Of a stretch of DNA of 64,000 nt, positions 7,827 to 15,635 are shown piece after piece (the first letter of the stretch is position 1; every line of letters begins with the position of its first letter). The DNA comes from JAQBVV01 sp965249205 (GTDB lineage: Bacteria > Acidobacteriota > Vicinamibacteria > Vicinamibacterales > UBA2999): the NCBI GenBank assembly GCA_965249205.1, contig CBDFLL010000002.1, positions 1 through 64,000 of the forward strand, given 5' to 3'. The notes under the pieces are model-generated. The model was not told the origin of the DNA. It saw only the letters and a program-made list of their open reading frames with translations, and did no database searches. The position numbers were made by a program, and so were the translations under genes.

Positions 7827-9182
7827 CTAGCTCCGAATAAGCGCCACCACCTCGTCGCGCTTCGTTTCCATCATTGCCGGTGACGTGGCCTCGAGGTTTA
7901 GGCGGAGCAGTGGCTCGGTGTTGGAGGGCCGTACGTTGAAGTGCCAGTCGGGGTAGTCCACCGACAAGCCGTCCAGATGTGCCAACGTGGCGTCCGTGTA
8001 GCGCGCCTCGATCGCTGCGAGCCTTTTCGGCACTTCCTGCATCGACGCGAGCTTTGTGTTGATTTCTCCAGAAATGAAATAGCGCTCGCGAAACGGCTGG
8101 AGCAGCTCCCGCAGGGACTGATTCTTCCGCGACATGAGTTCGAGAATGAGCAGGGCTGGAATGAGCCCGTTGTCGGCGTAGTAGAAATCGCGGAAGTAGT
8201 AGTGGCCGGTGACCTCGCCGCCGAAGATGGCGTCCTCATCGCGCATGCGTTTCTTGATAAACGCGTGGCCGACCCTGTTCATCAACGCGCGGCCGTTGTA
8301 CTTGGCCACGATGTCCTTCACGGCGTGGCTCGCACGCAGGTCGTACACAATCGTCGAGCCAGGATGCTTCAGGAGGAAGGCCTCAGCGAGCAGCGCGGTC
8401 ACGAAGTCGCCGGAGATGAATTCGCCGCTGCCGTCGATGAAGAAGCAGCGGTCCGCATCGCCGTCCCACGCGATGCCGATATCTGCTTGCTGACGGATGA
8501 CCTCAGCGGTGATGTCCTGACGGTTCGCCTCGATGAGCGGATTCGACTCGTGGTTGGGAAAGTTACCGTCGATCTCACAGCAGAGTGCCGTCGTCTTGCA
8601 GGGCAGCCGTTCAAAGATGGGCGGCGCGGTAAGACCAGCCATGCCGCTTCCGGCGTCGAGCACCACCGAGAAAGGTTTGATCACCGACGGATCGATGAAC
8701 GACATCACCTTGTCCAAGTAGTCGGGCACCACCTCGCTGGTTGTGAGCGAGCCACGGCGTGTTGCCGCGGATGGCAGACGCTTGTCGGCGATCATGTCGC
8801 GGATATCGCCGATGCCGGCGTCGCCACTCAGTGGTAGCGCGGCAGCTCGCACCATCTTGACGCCGTTGTATTGCTTCGGGTTGTGCGAGGCCGTGATCTG
8901 CGCACCGCCGCCAAGGCCATCGCGGATCACCGCGAAGTACAACATGTCGGTGCCCATCATCCCGTAGTCGACGACATCGGTGCCCTGTTCGCGCACGCCG
9001 TCGGTAAACGCCGCCGCTAGAGCCGGCGAGGACAGCCGCATGTCGCGCGACATACCGATCGTGGGTGTCTGCAAATACGCAGCGAACCCACGTCCAATCA
9101 GTCGTGCGACGGTTTCGTCGATTTCTTTCGGATATAGGCCACGGATGTCGTAGGCCTTGAAGATCTCTGGATTCACACTCAT
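7827..9182 (-). CDS. phosphomannomutase/phosphoglucomutase
   Basis: A 451-aa alpha-D-phosphohexomutase that moves phosphate between C1 and C6 of mannose or glucose, feeding nucleotide-sugar synthesis. The catalytic phosphoserine loop TASHNP is at residues 97-102, the metal loop DGDADR at 240-245, the sugar loop is GGEVTGHYYF, and the phosphate-binding loop RPSNTEPLLRL is near the C-terminus. Length is typical. It starts 2 bp after the stop of the upstream nucleotidyltransferase and is certainly co-transcribed with it. Together they can convert hexose-6-phosphate to an NDP-hexose. PMM versus PGM specificity cannot be resolved here. Confidence 0.92.
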   Translation of the reverse strand: MSVNPEIFKAYDIRGLYPKEIDETVARLIGRGFAAYLQTPTIGMSRDMRLSSPALAAAFTDGVREQGTDVVDYGMMGTDMLYFAVIRDGLGGGAQITASHNPKQYNGVKMVRAAALPLSGDAGIGDIRDMIADKRLPSAATRRGSLTTSEVVPDYLDKVMSFIDPSVIKPFSVVLDAGSGMAGLTAPPIFERLPCKTTALCCEIDGNFPNHESNPLIEANRQDITAEVIRQQADIGIAWDGDADRCFFIDGSGEFISGDFVTALLAEAFLLKHPGSTIVYDLRASHAVKDIVAKYNGRALMNRVGHAFIKKRMRDEDAIFGGEVTGHYYFRDFYYADNGLIPALLILELMSRKNQSLRELLQPFRERYFISGEINTKLASMQEVPKRLAAIEARYTDATLAHLDGLSVDYPDWHFNVRPSNTEPLLRLNLEATSPAMMETKRDEVVALIRS

Positions 9183-9184
9183 TG

Positions 9185-10243
9185 TCAGGCTCGGGTGTAG
9201 TCAGTCAGCGTCGTTCTATCGCCAAGCACCGTCCCGCCGTCAACGGTGACGCCGTGCCCGATGTGGCAGTGCCGTCCCACGATGGCGTCGCGTACTAAGG
9301 CCTCGCCGTTCACGCGGCAGTGGGGCCAGAGAATCGAGCCCTCGATCGACGCGCCCGCTTCGACGTGCGTCCGCCGACCGATCACGGCATAAGGGCCGAC
9401 GCGCGCACCGGACTTCACGACGGCTCCCTCGTCGACGAAGCACGGGCCCTCCAGCGTTGCGCCGTCCTCGACCGTCGCATCAGGTGCCACTGACACGCGC
9501 GGGGCAGGGAGGTTCAGAAACGGCGCCGTCGCGTAGCGCCCATCCATGATGTCGCGGTGGACATCGGTGTATTTCTCAGGCGTGCCGATATCAATCCAGT
9601 AGCCGTCGTAGATGTAGGCCACAAATGTCTCACCTCGCTCAACCAGCGATGGAAAGTAGCTTCGCTCGATCGAGCAGGGCTCATTGCTCGGCATCCGCTC
9701 AAAGGTGTCGGGTTCGAGTACGTAGATGCCCGCATTGATGTGGTTGGTCGTGATGCGATCGGCCTCCGGCTTCTCAAGAAAGCGCTGGACGTTGCCGTCG
9801 GTGTCGGTTTCCACGAGGCCGTAGGCACTAGGATTGTCGACTGGCGTCAGCACGATCGTCGCCCGAGCCCTGCGCTCCCTGTGGAGGGCGATGACGGCGG
9901 CCAGATCGATCTGCGTAAGCACGTCGCCGTTGAAAACAACGACCGGGTCAGACACGTTGCCAGCCGCGTATTTCACCGCGCCGCCTGTGCCGAGCGGCTC
10001 GGGTTCGACGACATACCGGAGCGGTATGCCCAGCGTCGTGCCGTCGCCGAGGATCTCTTCGATGCGTCCCGGTTGATAGTTCAGACTCAGAATGACCTCG
10101 TCGATTTCAGGAATTTGTCGCAGGAGGTCGATCTGATACTGAAGAAAGGGCCGATTGAAGATCGGCACGATCGGTTTGGGGGTGTGAATCGTAAGCGGCC
10201 GCAGGCGAGTCCCCTTGCCCCCGGCCAACAGGATGGCCTTCAT
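9185..10243 (-). CDS. mannose-1-phosphate guanylyltransferase-like nucleotidyltransferase
   Basis: 352 aa. The N-terminal Rossmann-like nucleotidyltransferase domain begins MKAILLAGGKGTRLRPLT with the NTP-binding GGxGTR loop, followed by VVFNGDVL (metal Asp), FLEKPE and NAGIYVLEP. The C-terminal third is a left-handed beta-helix of hexapeptide repeats (SVAPDATVEDGATLEG and similar). This two-domain plan fits GMP/glucose-1-phosphate NTases. A much longer open frame extends upstream to 10633 but covers pgsA antisense, so I place the start at the ATG at 10243. It is divergent to pgsA with 42 bp between. Nucleotide specificity (GTP, UTP or dTTP) is not determinable from the sequence. Confidence 0.88.
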   Translation of the reverse strand: MKAILLAGGKGTRLRPLTIHTPKPIVPIFNRPFLQYQIDLLRQIPEIDEVILSLNYQPGRIEEILGDGTTLGIPLRYVVEPEPLGTGGAVKYAAGNVSDPVVVFNGDVLTQIDLAAVIALHRERRARATIVLTPVDNPSAYGLVETDTDGNVQRFLEKPEADRITTNHINAGIYVLEPDTFERMPSNEPCSIERSYFPSLVERGETFVAYIYDGYWIDIGTPEKYTDVHRDIMDGRYATAPFLNLPAPRVSVAPDATVEDGATLEGPCFVDEGAVVKSGARVGPYAVIGRRTHVEAGASIEGSILWPHCRVNGEALVRDAIVGRHCHIGHGVTVDGGTVLGDRTTLTDYTRA

Positions 10244-10285
10244 GACAACCACCGATCTTACTCGATGATAGAATTGGCCCCCTCG

Positions 10286-10882
10286 ATGAACTTGCCGAAC
10301 GCGCTGACGCTGGTGCGGATGTTTCTCGTACCACTCCTGGTCGTCGTGCTGCTGACCGAGTTCGAGGGGCGCCGGATCCTGGGTGTGCCGAAAGAACTTG
10401 TTGGTGCGGCGATTTTCGCGATCGCCTCGTTGACGGATTGGCTCGACGGATATCTGGCTCGACGCCGTCGTCAGGTCACGTGGCTCGGACAGATGCTCGA
10501 TCCGATCGCCGATAAACTCCTGACGTCTGCGGCGTTCGTCTCGCTCGTGCAATTGAACCTGGCGCCGGCGTGGATGGTGGCGCTGATTATCGGGCGCGAG
10601 TTTGCCATCACCGGGCTTCGGAGCTTCGCGCATACCCGTGGAATTACGATGCCCGCCTCTCCGCTTGGCAAGATCAAGATGGCGTCGCAGGTGACGGCGA
10701 TCCTGCTGCTGATTCTTGGGTGGGGCCCGCTACCCTGGCTTGCGCCGATCGGCTACGTGGCACTCTGGGTGGTAATGCTGACGGCGCTGGCCTCAGCCGT
10801 GGACTATTGCTTCCGGCTCCAGAGGTTGCTGAACTCGCGCGCCGAGGACCGCAGCGTCGTGCCTGCGAGGAAGGCCAGCTAG
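10286..10882 (+). CDS. pgsA: CDP-diacylglycerol--glycerol-3-phosphate 3-phosphatidyltransferase
   Basis: A 198-aa integral inner-membrane enzyme making phosphatidylglycerophosphate, the committed step to phosphatidylglycerol and cardiolipin. The CDP-alcohol phosphotransferase signature D-x2-DG-x2-AR-x8-G-x3-D-x3-D is complete in TDWLDGYLAR through LDPIADK (about residues 48-74). Several hydrophobic helices follow. I use the ATG at 10286 (MNLPNALTLVR, the usual family start); 10265 is an in-frame alternative. The TAG stop (10880-10882) doubles as the first three bases of a repeat element. Confidence 0.93.
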   Translation: MNLPNALTLVRMFLVPLLVVVLLTEFEGRRILGVPKELVGAAIFAIASLTDWLDGYLARRRRQVTWLGQMLDPIADKLLTSAAFVSLVQLNLAPAWMVALIIGREFAITGLRSFAHTRGITMPASPLGKIKMASQVTAILLLILGWGPLPWLAPIGYVALWVVMLTALASAVDYCFRLQRLLNSRAEDRSVVPARKAS

Positions 10883-11128
10883 TGGTCTGGTTGCGAATCA
10901 GCTAGCGCGTTTTCGGCCTGTACGTATTGCTCGCATGTGGTACTTCCTCGCGCGGCTAGGAGGTGTCACATCCGATCGAAAACGCGTTAGGCATTCGGCC
11001 GGCGAAGGCGCTTTTCATGACCGTGTGGCGTTCGAGTAGACGCAATGCCGAAACACAAAGCTACTCGAAAAGCGCTCTATGCCTCCCGCATGGCAGCGTT
11101 GCTCCTCGGTCACATGCGCCCGGCATGC
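10880..11128 (+). repeat. stop-codon-associated hairpin repeat, copy A (right end missing)
   Basis: About 250 bp nearly identical to the left part of the element at 51338-51804. It starts TA-GTGGTCTGGTTGCGAAT, so its first three bases are the pgsA stop codon. It keeps the first two nested inverted repeats (GCGTTTTCGGC with GATCGAAAACGC; GCGCTTTTC with GAAAAGCGC) and then CGTTGCTCCTCGGTCACATG. Relative to the other copy it lacks about 45 bp of GC-rich stem and everything right of about 11128, including the right terminal repeat. No ORF is conserved between copies. It fills the pgsA-11155 convergent gap. Confidence 0.8.
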
Positions 11129-11154
11129 CAGAGGACTAGGACCGAGGCTGGGCG

Positions 11155-11970
11155 CTACTTTCTGAGCGCCACGTAGTCGCCGGACATGACCGCGTCGCGG
11201 GAGACGGTCACCTGTAGCGTGGAGATCCCAGGTTCGACCTCCACCGCGACCGCTTCGCCAAGCTCAACCAGAAAGGTGTCCGGCTCCAGCTTGTCACGGT
11301 AGAGAACGAACTGCGCGCCAGCGGCGATGCCGTGGTTGCTACCCCGATCGACGACGAAGTAGTCGCCGAGGCCGAAGCTCGTGCGGTTATCACTGCCGGT
11401 AATGACACGGCCGTAGTTATCGCGTTGTGCCTCCGGCCGGAGGATCGAGACCTCAGGCGCCTCCGGTAACACGAACGGTTCGAGATAGTCATTCGGTTCA
11501 ACCGAATCGCATCCAAACGTCACCGTCGCCAGCGACAGCTCCTCGTCCACGGCGTAGACGCGGATCCACCCTGACGTGTGAGTGGTGGCTGGATTGTTCC
11601 GGCCGACGCCCTCGCGTTCGACGGGCACCGCGCGCCGCGTGAAGTACTCCTGTCCGACCTCGATTCCGTTGTCAGTTCCGCCGTTGATGACAATCAGATC
11701 GCCCGGCGCGAACGTGTAGTGAACAATAGACTCCTGGCTGCCCGTCACGCGCAGCGGCACTTGCGGTACCTGGTAGGCCACGCTGGGGGCGCACGCCAGC
11801 GAAAGCACCTCAGGCGTGAGTCCAGTGGGTACAGGGCTTGGCGCGCGTTGCGCGAGGACCGGTGCCCCCGCGGTGGCCATCACCACGGCGGCGACCAGAA
11901 GTCCGGTGATGCGCAGGCGCGCAAGCGATGCGAAGAGGCGACGGCGGGCGATACGGTGATTGATGGTCAT
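11155..11970 (-). CDS. exported hypothetical protein, 271 aa
   Basis: A twin-basic n-region (RIARRRLFASLARLR), a hydrophobic core and a cleavage site after APVLAQ mark a signal peptide, so it is periplasmic or outer-membrane associated. Two similar beta-rich segments follow, each with a glycine turn (LIVINGGTDNGIEVGQEY at about 95 and YFVVDRGSNHGIAAGAQF at about 205). They resemble the small barrel repeats in FlgT-C/LysM-adjacent proteins. That resemblance is weak and I assign no function. It is last in the aroC-to-bamD minus-strand run, 47 bp downstream of bamD, which suggests an envelope role. Confidence 0.75.
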   Translation of the reverse strand: MTINHRIARRRLFASLARLRITGLLVAAVVMATAGAPVLAQRAPSPVPTGLTPEVLSLACAPSVAYQVPQVPLRVTGSQESIVHYTFAPGDLIVINGGTDNGIEVGQEYFTRRAVPVEREGVGRNNPATTHTSGWIRVYAVDEELSLATVTFGCDSVEPNDYLEPFVLPEAPEVSILRPEAQRDNYGRVITGSDNRTSFGLGDYFVVDRGSNHGIAAGAQFVLYRDKLEPDTFLVELGEAVAVEVEPGISTLQVTVSRDAVMSGDYVALRK

Positions 11971-12017
11971 TGGCAGCTACTCGCAGACGCGCCCTCGCAG
12001 GCTCGCCAGTCGATAAG

Positions 12018-12809
12018 TTACTGATTCTTCAGCGCTTCGAGCCGATCCCGCGCATCATCGAGGTGGTCGCTGCTATCGAATTCCGTCAGCAGCCGCTCGA
12101 AATACGGAATCGCTTCAGCGTTCTTATCGGTTCGGGAGAGCGACTCCGCCAGATAGAAGTAGACCTGGTCGCGGCCAGTAAACTCTGGGTCGTCGCGAAG
12201 CACCTCGCGAAACCGGTCGATCGCGCCGGGATACCACTGAATACGGAAGTAGTGCAGGCCGACCCGAAATGATGCCTCGCTCAGTCGATCGCGGGCGACC
12301 CGCCAGTTGGATCTGACCTCGGCGGTCAGGGGACTGTCCGGGTAATTCTGAAAAAACACGTCAAACTCGACGAGCGCGGCGCCGGTCTCGGTCTGATCGC
12401 GTTCCGGCGCCCGCATTTGTTCGAAGTGGGTCATCGCCAGCTTGTACTGCGCGTAGTCAGCCCGTGCGTGCGTTGGGTACAGCGTCAGAAACTCCTGGAA
12501 TTCGGCTGTGGCCAACACGCCCGACTCCGCGGAGCCCTCGCCGAGGTATGAGTCACCGACTCCCAGTTTGGCGTCAGGCCTGAACTCGCTCTGGGGGTAG
12601 CCGTCGATGATCTGCTGGAAGTAGGTGCGCGCGTCGAGCCAGCGCCCCATTTCGAGCGATTCAAGGCCGTGTTCCCACAGGAACTGGTCTGGAGCTGCGG
12701 TATCGGGTGGCACAAGCGTCTGGAGGCTCGGCGCGCACGACATCATGGTGACAGCCAGTGCCGCCATGATGGCGATGCGCCAGCCTCCGACGGACCTGCG
12801 TTCAGTCAT
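12018..12809 (-). CDS. bamD: outer membrane protein assembly factor BamD (lipoprotein)
   Basis: 263 aa. The lipobox VTMMSCAPS puts the lipidated Cys at about residue 25. Five TPR-like helix pairs follow, with typical BamD phrases such as GRWLDARTYFQQIIDGYP, YAQYKLAMTHFEQM and AIPYFERLLTEFDSSD. BamD is the essential lipoprotein partner of BamA in the beta-barrel assembly machine on the inner face of the outer membrane. Its presence supports a diderm cell. The start ATG (12809) overlaps the stop of the upstream epimerase by 8 nt. Confidence 0.9.
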   Translation of the reverse strand: MTERRSVGGWRIAIMAALAVTMMSCAPSLQTLVPPDTAAPDQFLWEHGLESLEMGRWLDARTYFQQIIDGYPQSEFRPDAKLGVGDSYLGEGSAESGVLATAEFQEFLTLYPTHARADYAQYKLAMTHFEQMRAPERDQTETGAALVEFDVFFQNYPDSPLTAEVRSNWRVARDRLSEASFRVGLHYFRIQWYPGAIDRFREVLRDDPEFTGRDQVYFYLAESLSRTDKNAEAIPYFERLLTEFDSSDHLDDARDRLEALKNQ

Positions 12810-13743
12810 GTCCTGCCGTCATCCAATCGTACTGGGCGCGGAGCCCTTCTTCCAGCATGGTGGTCGGGCTAAATGCCAGGTCCGCTCTCGCGCGAGTGGT
12901 GTCGGCACACGTATCCCGCATGTCGCCCCGCTGTGCCTCAGTCGGTTCCACCCGCAGCGGGCGATCGGTGACACGGCGGATGAGCTCGAATACAGCCCGC
13001 AGCTCGATCTGGGAACCACCACCAATATTGTAGACACGTCCGGGCGTTCCGCGGTCGGCAGCCGCCACGGTCGCCGCCACGGCATCGGCCACAAAGGTGA
13101 AGTCACGAGTCTGTCGGCCATCACCGAACTGCTGCACGGCCTCCCCACGGGCGGCCGCTTGCAAGAACCGGGAAAATCCCATATCTGGGCGCTGGCGGGG
13201 CCCATACACGGTAAAGAACCGAAGGGCGACGGTTGGAACATCGTAGCTGACGCGGTACAGAGAGCACAGCTGCTCGGCGGCGAGCTTGGTGACGCCATAC
13301 GGTGAGACCGGTTGCCGGCGTGCGTCTTCCTGCATCGGGAGCGGTGCGGAGTCGCCATACACCGATGAGCTGGAGGCGTAGACGAAGCGCTCGATCGGCT
13401 GTCCGATGCACGCTTCAAGGAGGAGCTGGGTGGCCTCCACGTTGTTGACGGTATAGGCGTGAAAATGTCGACCCCAGCTCTCGCGTACCCCGACCTGGGC
13501 CGCCAAGTGAAATACGTGCGTCACGCCGTCCAGCAGCGCCGACAGGTTGGCGTTGGCCAGTGTCGAGTCGATAAGGCTGAAGGCCGCGGAGTCCTGGAGC
13601 CGAGCAAGATTCCGCTCCTTGGTTGCCCGCGGGTACACATCGGCGAACGAGTCGATGCCGACGACTGTCGCGCCGTCTTCAACAAGGCGCTCAGCGAGAT
13701 GGGATCCGATAAAGCCGGCAGCGCCGGTCACGAGTGCCTTCAC
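12802..13743 (-). CDS. NAD-dependent nucleotide-sugar epimerase/dehydratase
   Basis: 313 aa, extended SDR family. The N-terminal Rossmann motif GAAGFIGSHLAERL is at residues 7-20, the catalytic Ser-Tyr-Lys set is S in YASSSSVYG and YGVTKLAAEQL, and PRQRPDMGFSRFL lines the sugar pocket. Closest in style to UDP-glucuronate or UDP-glucose 4-epimerases. The GTG start at 13743 overlaps the TGA of the thioesterase (GTGA junction) and gives the canonical KALVTGAAG start; a longer frame to 13779 exists but reads into the neighbour. The substrate is not decidable from the sequence. Confidence 0.88.
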   Translation of the reverse strand: MKALVTGAAGFIGSHLAERLVEDGATVVGIDSFADVYPRATKERNLARLQDSAAFSLIDSTLANANLSALLDGVTHVFHLAAQVGVRESWGRHFHAYTVNNVEATQLLLEACIGQPIERFVYASSSSVYGDSAPLPMQEDARRQPVSPYGVTKLAAEQLCSLYRVSYDVPTVALRFFTVYGPRQRPDMGFSRFLQAAARGEAVQQFGDGRQTRDFTFVADAVAATVAAADRGTPGRVYNIGGGSQIELRAVFELIRRVTDRPLRVEPTEAQRGDMRDTCADTTRARADLAFSPTTMLEEGLRAQYDWMTAGHD

Positions 13744-14174
13744 GCGAGCATCTCCCGGACACGTGAGGGCAGTCGGCAAGGTTTCCCGCTCGCGTTCATG
13801 GCGGCATGCACCGTGTAGCCGGAGGCCGCGACGGTCTCGTGGCCATCCCTGGTGACTTCGTAGTCGAACCGGAGTCGGACCGGCGAAACCAGTGTCGCCA
13901 GTGTTGCAACCGTGATCTCGTCGTCGTACCGAGCCGGCTGGCGATATTCGCAGTGCGCTTCGATCACTGGAAGCGAGACCCCGTCACGCTCCATGTCCCG
14001 ATAGGTCCAGTCGGTCTGTCGCAGCCAGTCGGTCCTGCCGACCTCAAACCACACGAGATAGTTGGCGTAGTAGACGACCCCCATCTGGTCGGTCTCGGCG
14101 TAGCGTACGCGGAGCCGGGATGTGCGCGCCGCGCTCCGCTCGGCACCCGAGGTCACCGAACGTCGTACGTGCAT
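13740..14174 (-). CDS. YbgC/4-hydroxybenzoyl-CoA thioesterase family acyl-CoA thioesterase
   Basis: 144 aa, single hotdog fold. The family signature RVRYAETDQMGVVYYANYLVWFE with the catalytic Asp (in YAETDQMG) is at about residues 22-44, and LPVIEAHCEYRQPARYDDEI follows. It hydrolyses acyl- or aroyl-CoA in the cytosol; YbgC homologues often accompany envelope-biogenesis genes, as here near bamD. The start is the ATG at 14174, four bases after the rpe stop. A longer frame to 14249 would overlap rpe and is rejected. Confidence 0.88.
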   Translation of the reverse strand: MHVRRSVTSGAERSAARTSRLRVRYAETDQMGVVYYANYLVWFEVGRTDWLRQTDWTYRDMERDGVSLPVIEAHCEYRQPARYDDEITVATLATLVSPVRLRFDYEVTRDGHETVAASGYTVHAAMNASGKPCRLPSRVREMLA

Positions 14175-14178
14175 GGTG

Positions 14179-14877
14179 TCACGGTCGTGCAGCTGCGTCG
14201 GCCGCGGCGCGGAGGGCGTGTGTCGCGGTCTCGGCATCTGGGGCGCCAAAGATCGCCTTGCCGGCTACAAGGATCGTCGCACCGGCGTCCACAGCGTCCC
14301 GCGCGTTCGAGGCGTCGATGCCGCCGTCGATCTCGATGAGCGCAGACGACCCGGCTCGACTGAGCACGTCGCGCACGCGGCGTACCTTGTCGAGGCCTTG
14401 GCGAATAAAGGCCTGGCCGCTAAAGCCCGGATTCACGGACATGACGAGGACGAAGTCGAGGTCCGATGCAATTTCCAGAAGCGACGAGACGGGCGTCGAC
14501 GGATTGAGCACGGCACCGGCCTTCACCCCCAGACTCTTGATGTGCGCGATCGTACGATGCAGATGCGGGTTCACCTCGACGTGCACCGAGAGCATGTCCG
14601 CTCCCGCGCTCACGAAATCGTCCAAGTAGCGATCCGCGTCCTCGATCATCAGGTGCACATCGAGCGGGCACGCGGCCGTTCGCTTGATTGCGTGGACAAC
14701 CGGCTGGCCGATGGTGATGTTCGGTACAAAGTGGCCGTCCATGACATCGATATGGATCAGGTCGGCGCCTCCTCGTTCGACAGCCGCAATGTCGCGCCCA
14801 AGGTCGGTGAAGTTGGCCGATAGGATGGACGGCGCGATCAGGATCTTGTCGCTCGACCAGGCAAGCGGTGCAGTCAC
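14179..14877 (-). CDS. rpe: ribulose-phosphate 3-epimerase
   Basis: 232-aa TIM barrel interconverting ribulose-5-P and xylulose-5-P in the pentose phosphate pathway. Conserved strands and loops are all present: IAPSILSANFTDLG with the first catalytic Asp further on, HIDVMDGHFVPNITIG, LDVHLMI, VLVMSVNPGFSGQAF and LIEIDGGID. The metal-binding His and Asp residues are intact. ATG at 14877 overlaps the PASTA protein stop by 4 nt (ATGA). Confidence 0.95.
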   Translation of the reverse strand: MTAPLAWSSDKILIAPSILSANFTDLGRDIAAVERGGADLIHIDVMDGHFVPNITIGQPVVHAIKRTAACPLDVHLMIEDADRYLDDFVSAGADMLSVHVEVNPHLHRTIAHIKSLGVKAGAVLNPSTPVSSLLEIASDLDFVLVMSVNPGFSGQAFIRQGLDKVRRVRDVLSRAGSSALIEIDGGIDASNARDAVDAGATILVAGKAIFGAPDAETATHALRAAADAAARP

Positions 14878-15596
14878 TGACTGACCTCAAGAGAGATCGA
14901 ATCGGCGGGGCCCACGCGAAAGCCGCCGGCTGGTCGTTGCCGCACGACCGTTCCCGGCGGCACGCCTCCGTATGGTTGCGAGCCGACAATGCTGACGCGA
15001 AATCCTCTGGTGCGCAGGGTCTCCGAGGCGCGTTCACCATCGGTGCCGATCAAGTCCGGCATCACATAGGTGGTCGCCTGCTCTCCGCGATTCAGCAGCA
15101 TCGACACCTGTGGGGCGAGTGATGCCGGTGCCGGATCCTGAGCGACGATGGCGTCGGCCATGTAGTCGGGCGAGCGAAATTCAGAAAGCGCGGCGATCTC
15201 GAGGCCATCCTCAACGAGGCGCATTCGGGCCGTACCCTCCGTCTCCCCGAGCAGGGCTGGAACGATCGTCGTCGGCGGGCCGGAACTGACCCAGACGCGG
15301 ATCGTGCGCTGGCGCCGCGCCTCCACGCCTGGCGCCGGGTCCTGTTGCATGATGCTGCCGGCAGCGACCCGTTCGTCCGCACGCGAATTGGGATCGATGC
15401 GGAGCGAGAGGCCAGCGGCAGTCGCTGTCTGAGAGGCGTCGGCCACCGTGACGCCGATCAGCATCGGCACCTCGACGTCGCGCGCGCGTAGTGCCACACG
15501 CATCGCCACCAGTGCCGAGGCCATGAACGTCGCGGCAAGCGCGCCGACGAGCAGTACCACTTTTCCGAGTCTCCAGACGCGTTTGCCGAATCGCAT
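14874..15596 (-). CDS. membrane-anchored protein with three PASTA domains
   Basis: 240 aa. One N-terminal transmembrane helix (residues about 12-32) is followed by three PASTA repeats: about 40-108 (EVPMLIGVTVADASQTATAAG), 109-175 (IVPALLGETEGTARMRL) and 176-240 (VMPDLIGTDGERASETLRTR). PASTA domains bind muropeptides or beta-lactam-like ligands. No kinase or transpeptidase domain is attached, so this is a stand-alone PASTA protein with a periplasmic face. In Acidobacteria-like genomes it commonly sits in this rsmB-rpe neighbourhood (recollection, not tested). Confidence 0.85.
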   Translation of the reverse strand: MRFGKRVWRLGKVVLLVGALAATFMASALVAMRVALRARDVEVPMLIGVTVADASQTATAAGLSLRIDPNSRADERVAAGSIMQQDPAPGVEARRQRTIRVWVSSGPPTTIVPALLGETEGTARMRLVEDGLEIAALSEFRSPDYMADAIVAQDPAPASLAPQVSMLLNRGEQATTYVMPDLIGTDGERASETLRTRGFRVSIVGSQPYGGVPPGTVVRQRPAGGFRVGPADSISLEVSQ

Positions 15597-15635
15597 GTGT
15601 ACGTGATCGTACCACGAAGTCCCGGGCGTTCCGTG

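Noticed and set aside
9557..10285. 243-codon N-terminal extension of the pgsA frame
   Set aside because: It lies antisense to the nucleotidyltransferase. The pgsA fold is complete from the ATG at 10286.
14874..15596. PASTA protein as part of a PknB-type kinase or a penicillin-binding protein
   Set aside because: Only a membrane anchor and three PASTA repeats are encoded; no kinase or transpeptidase motif lies in frame or next to it.
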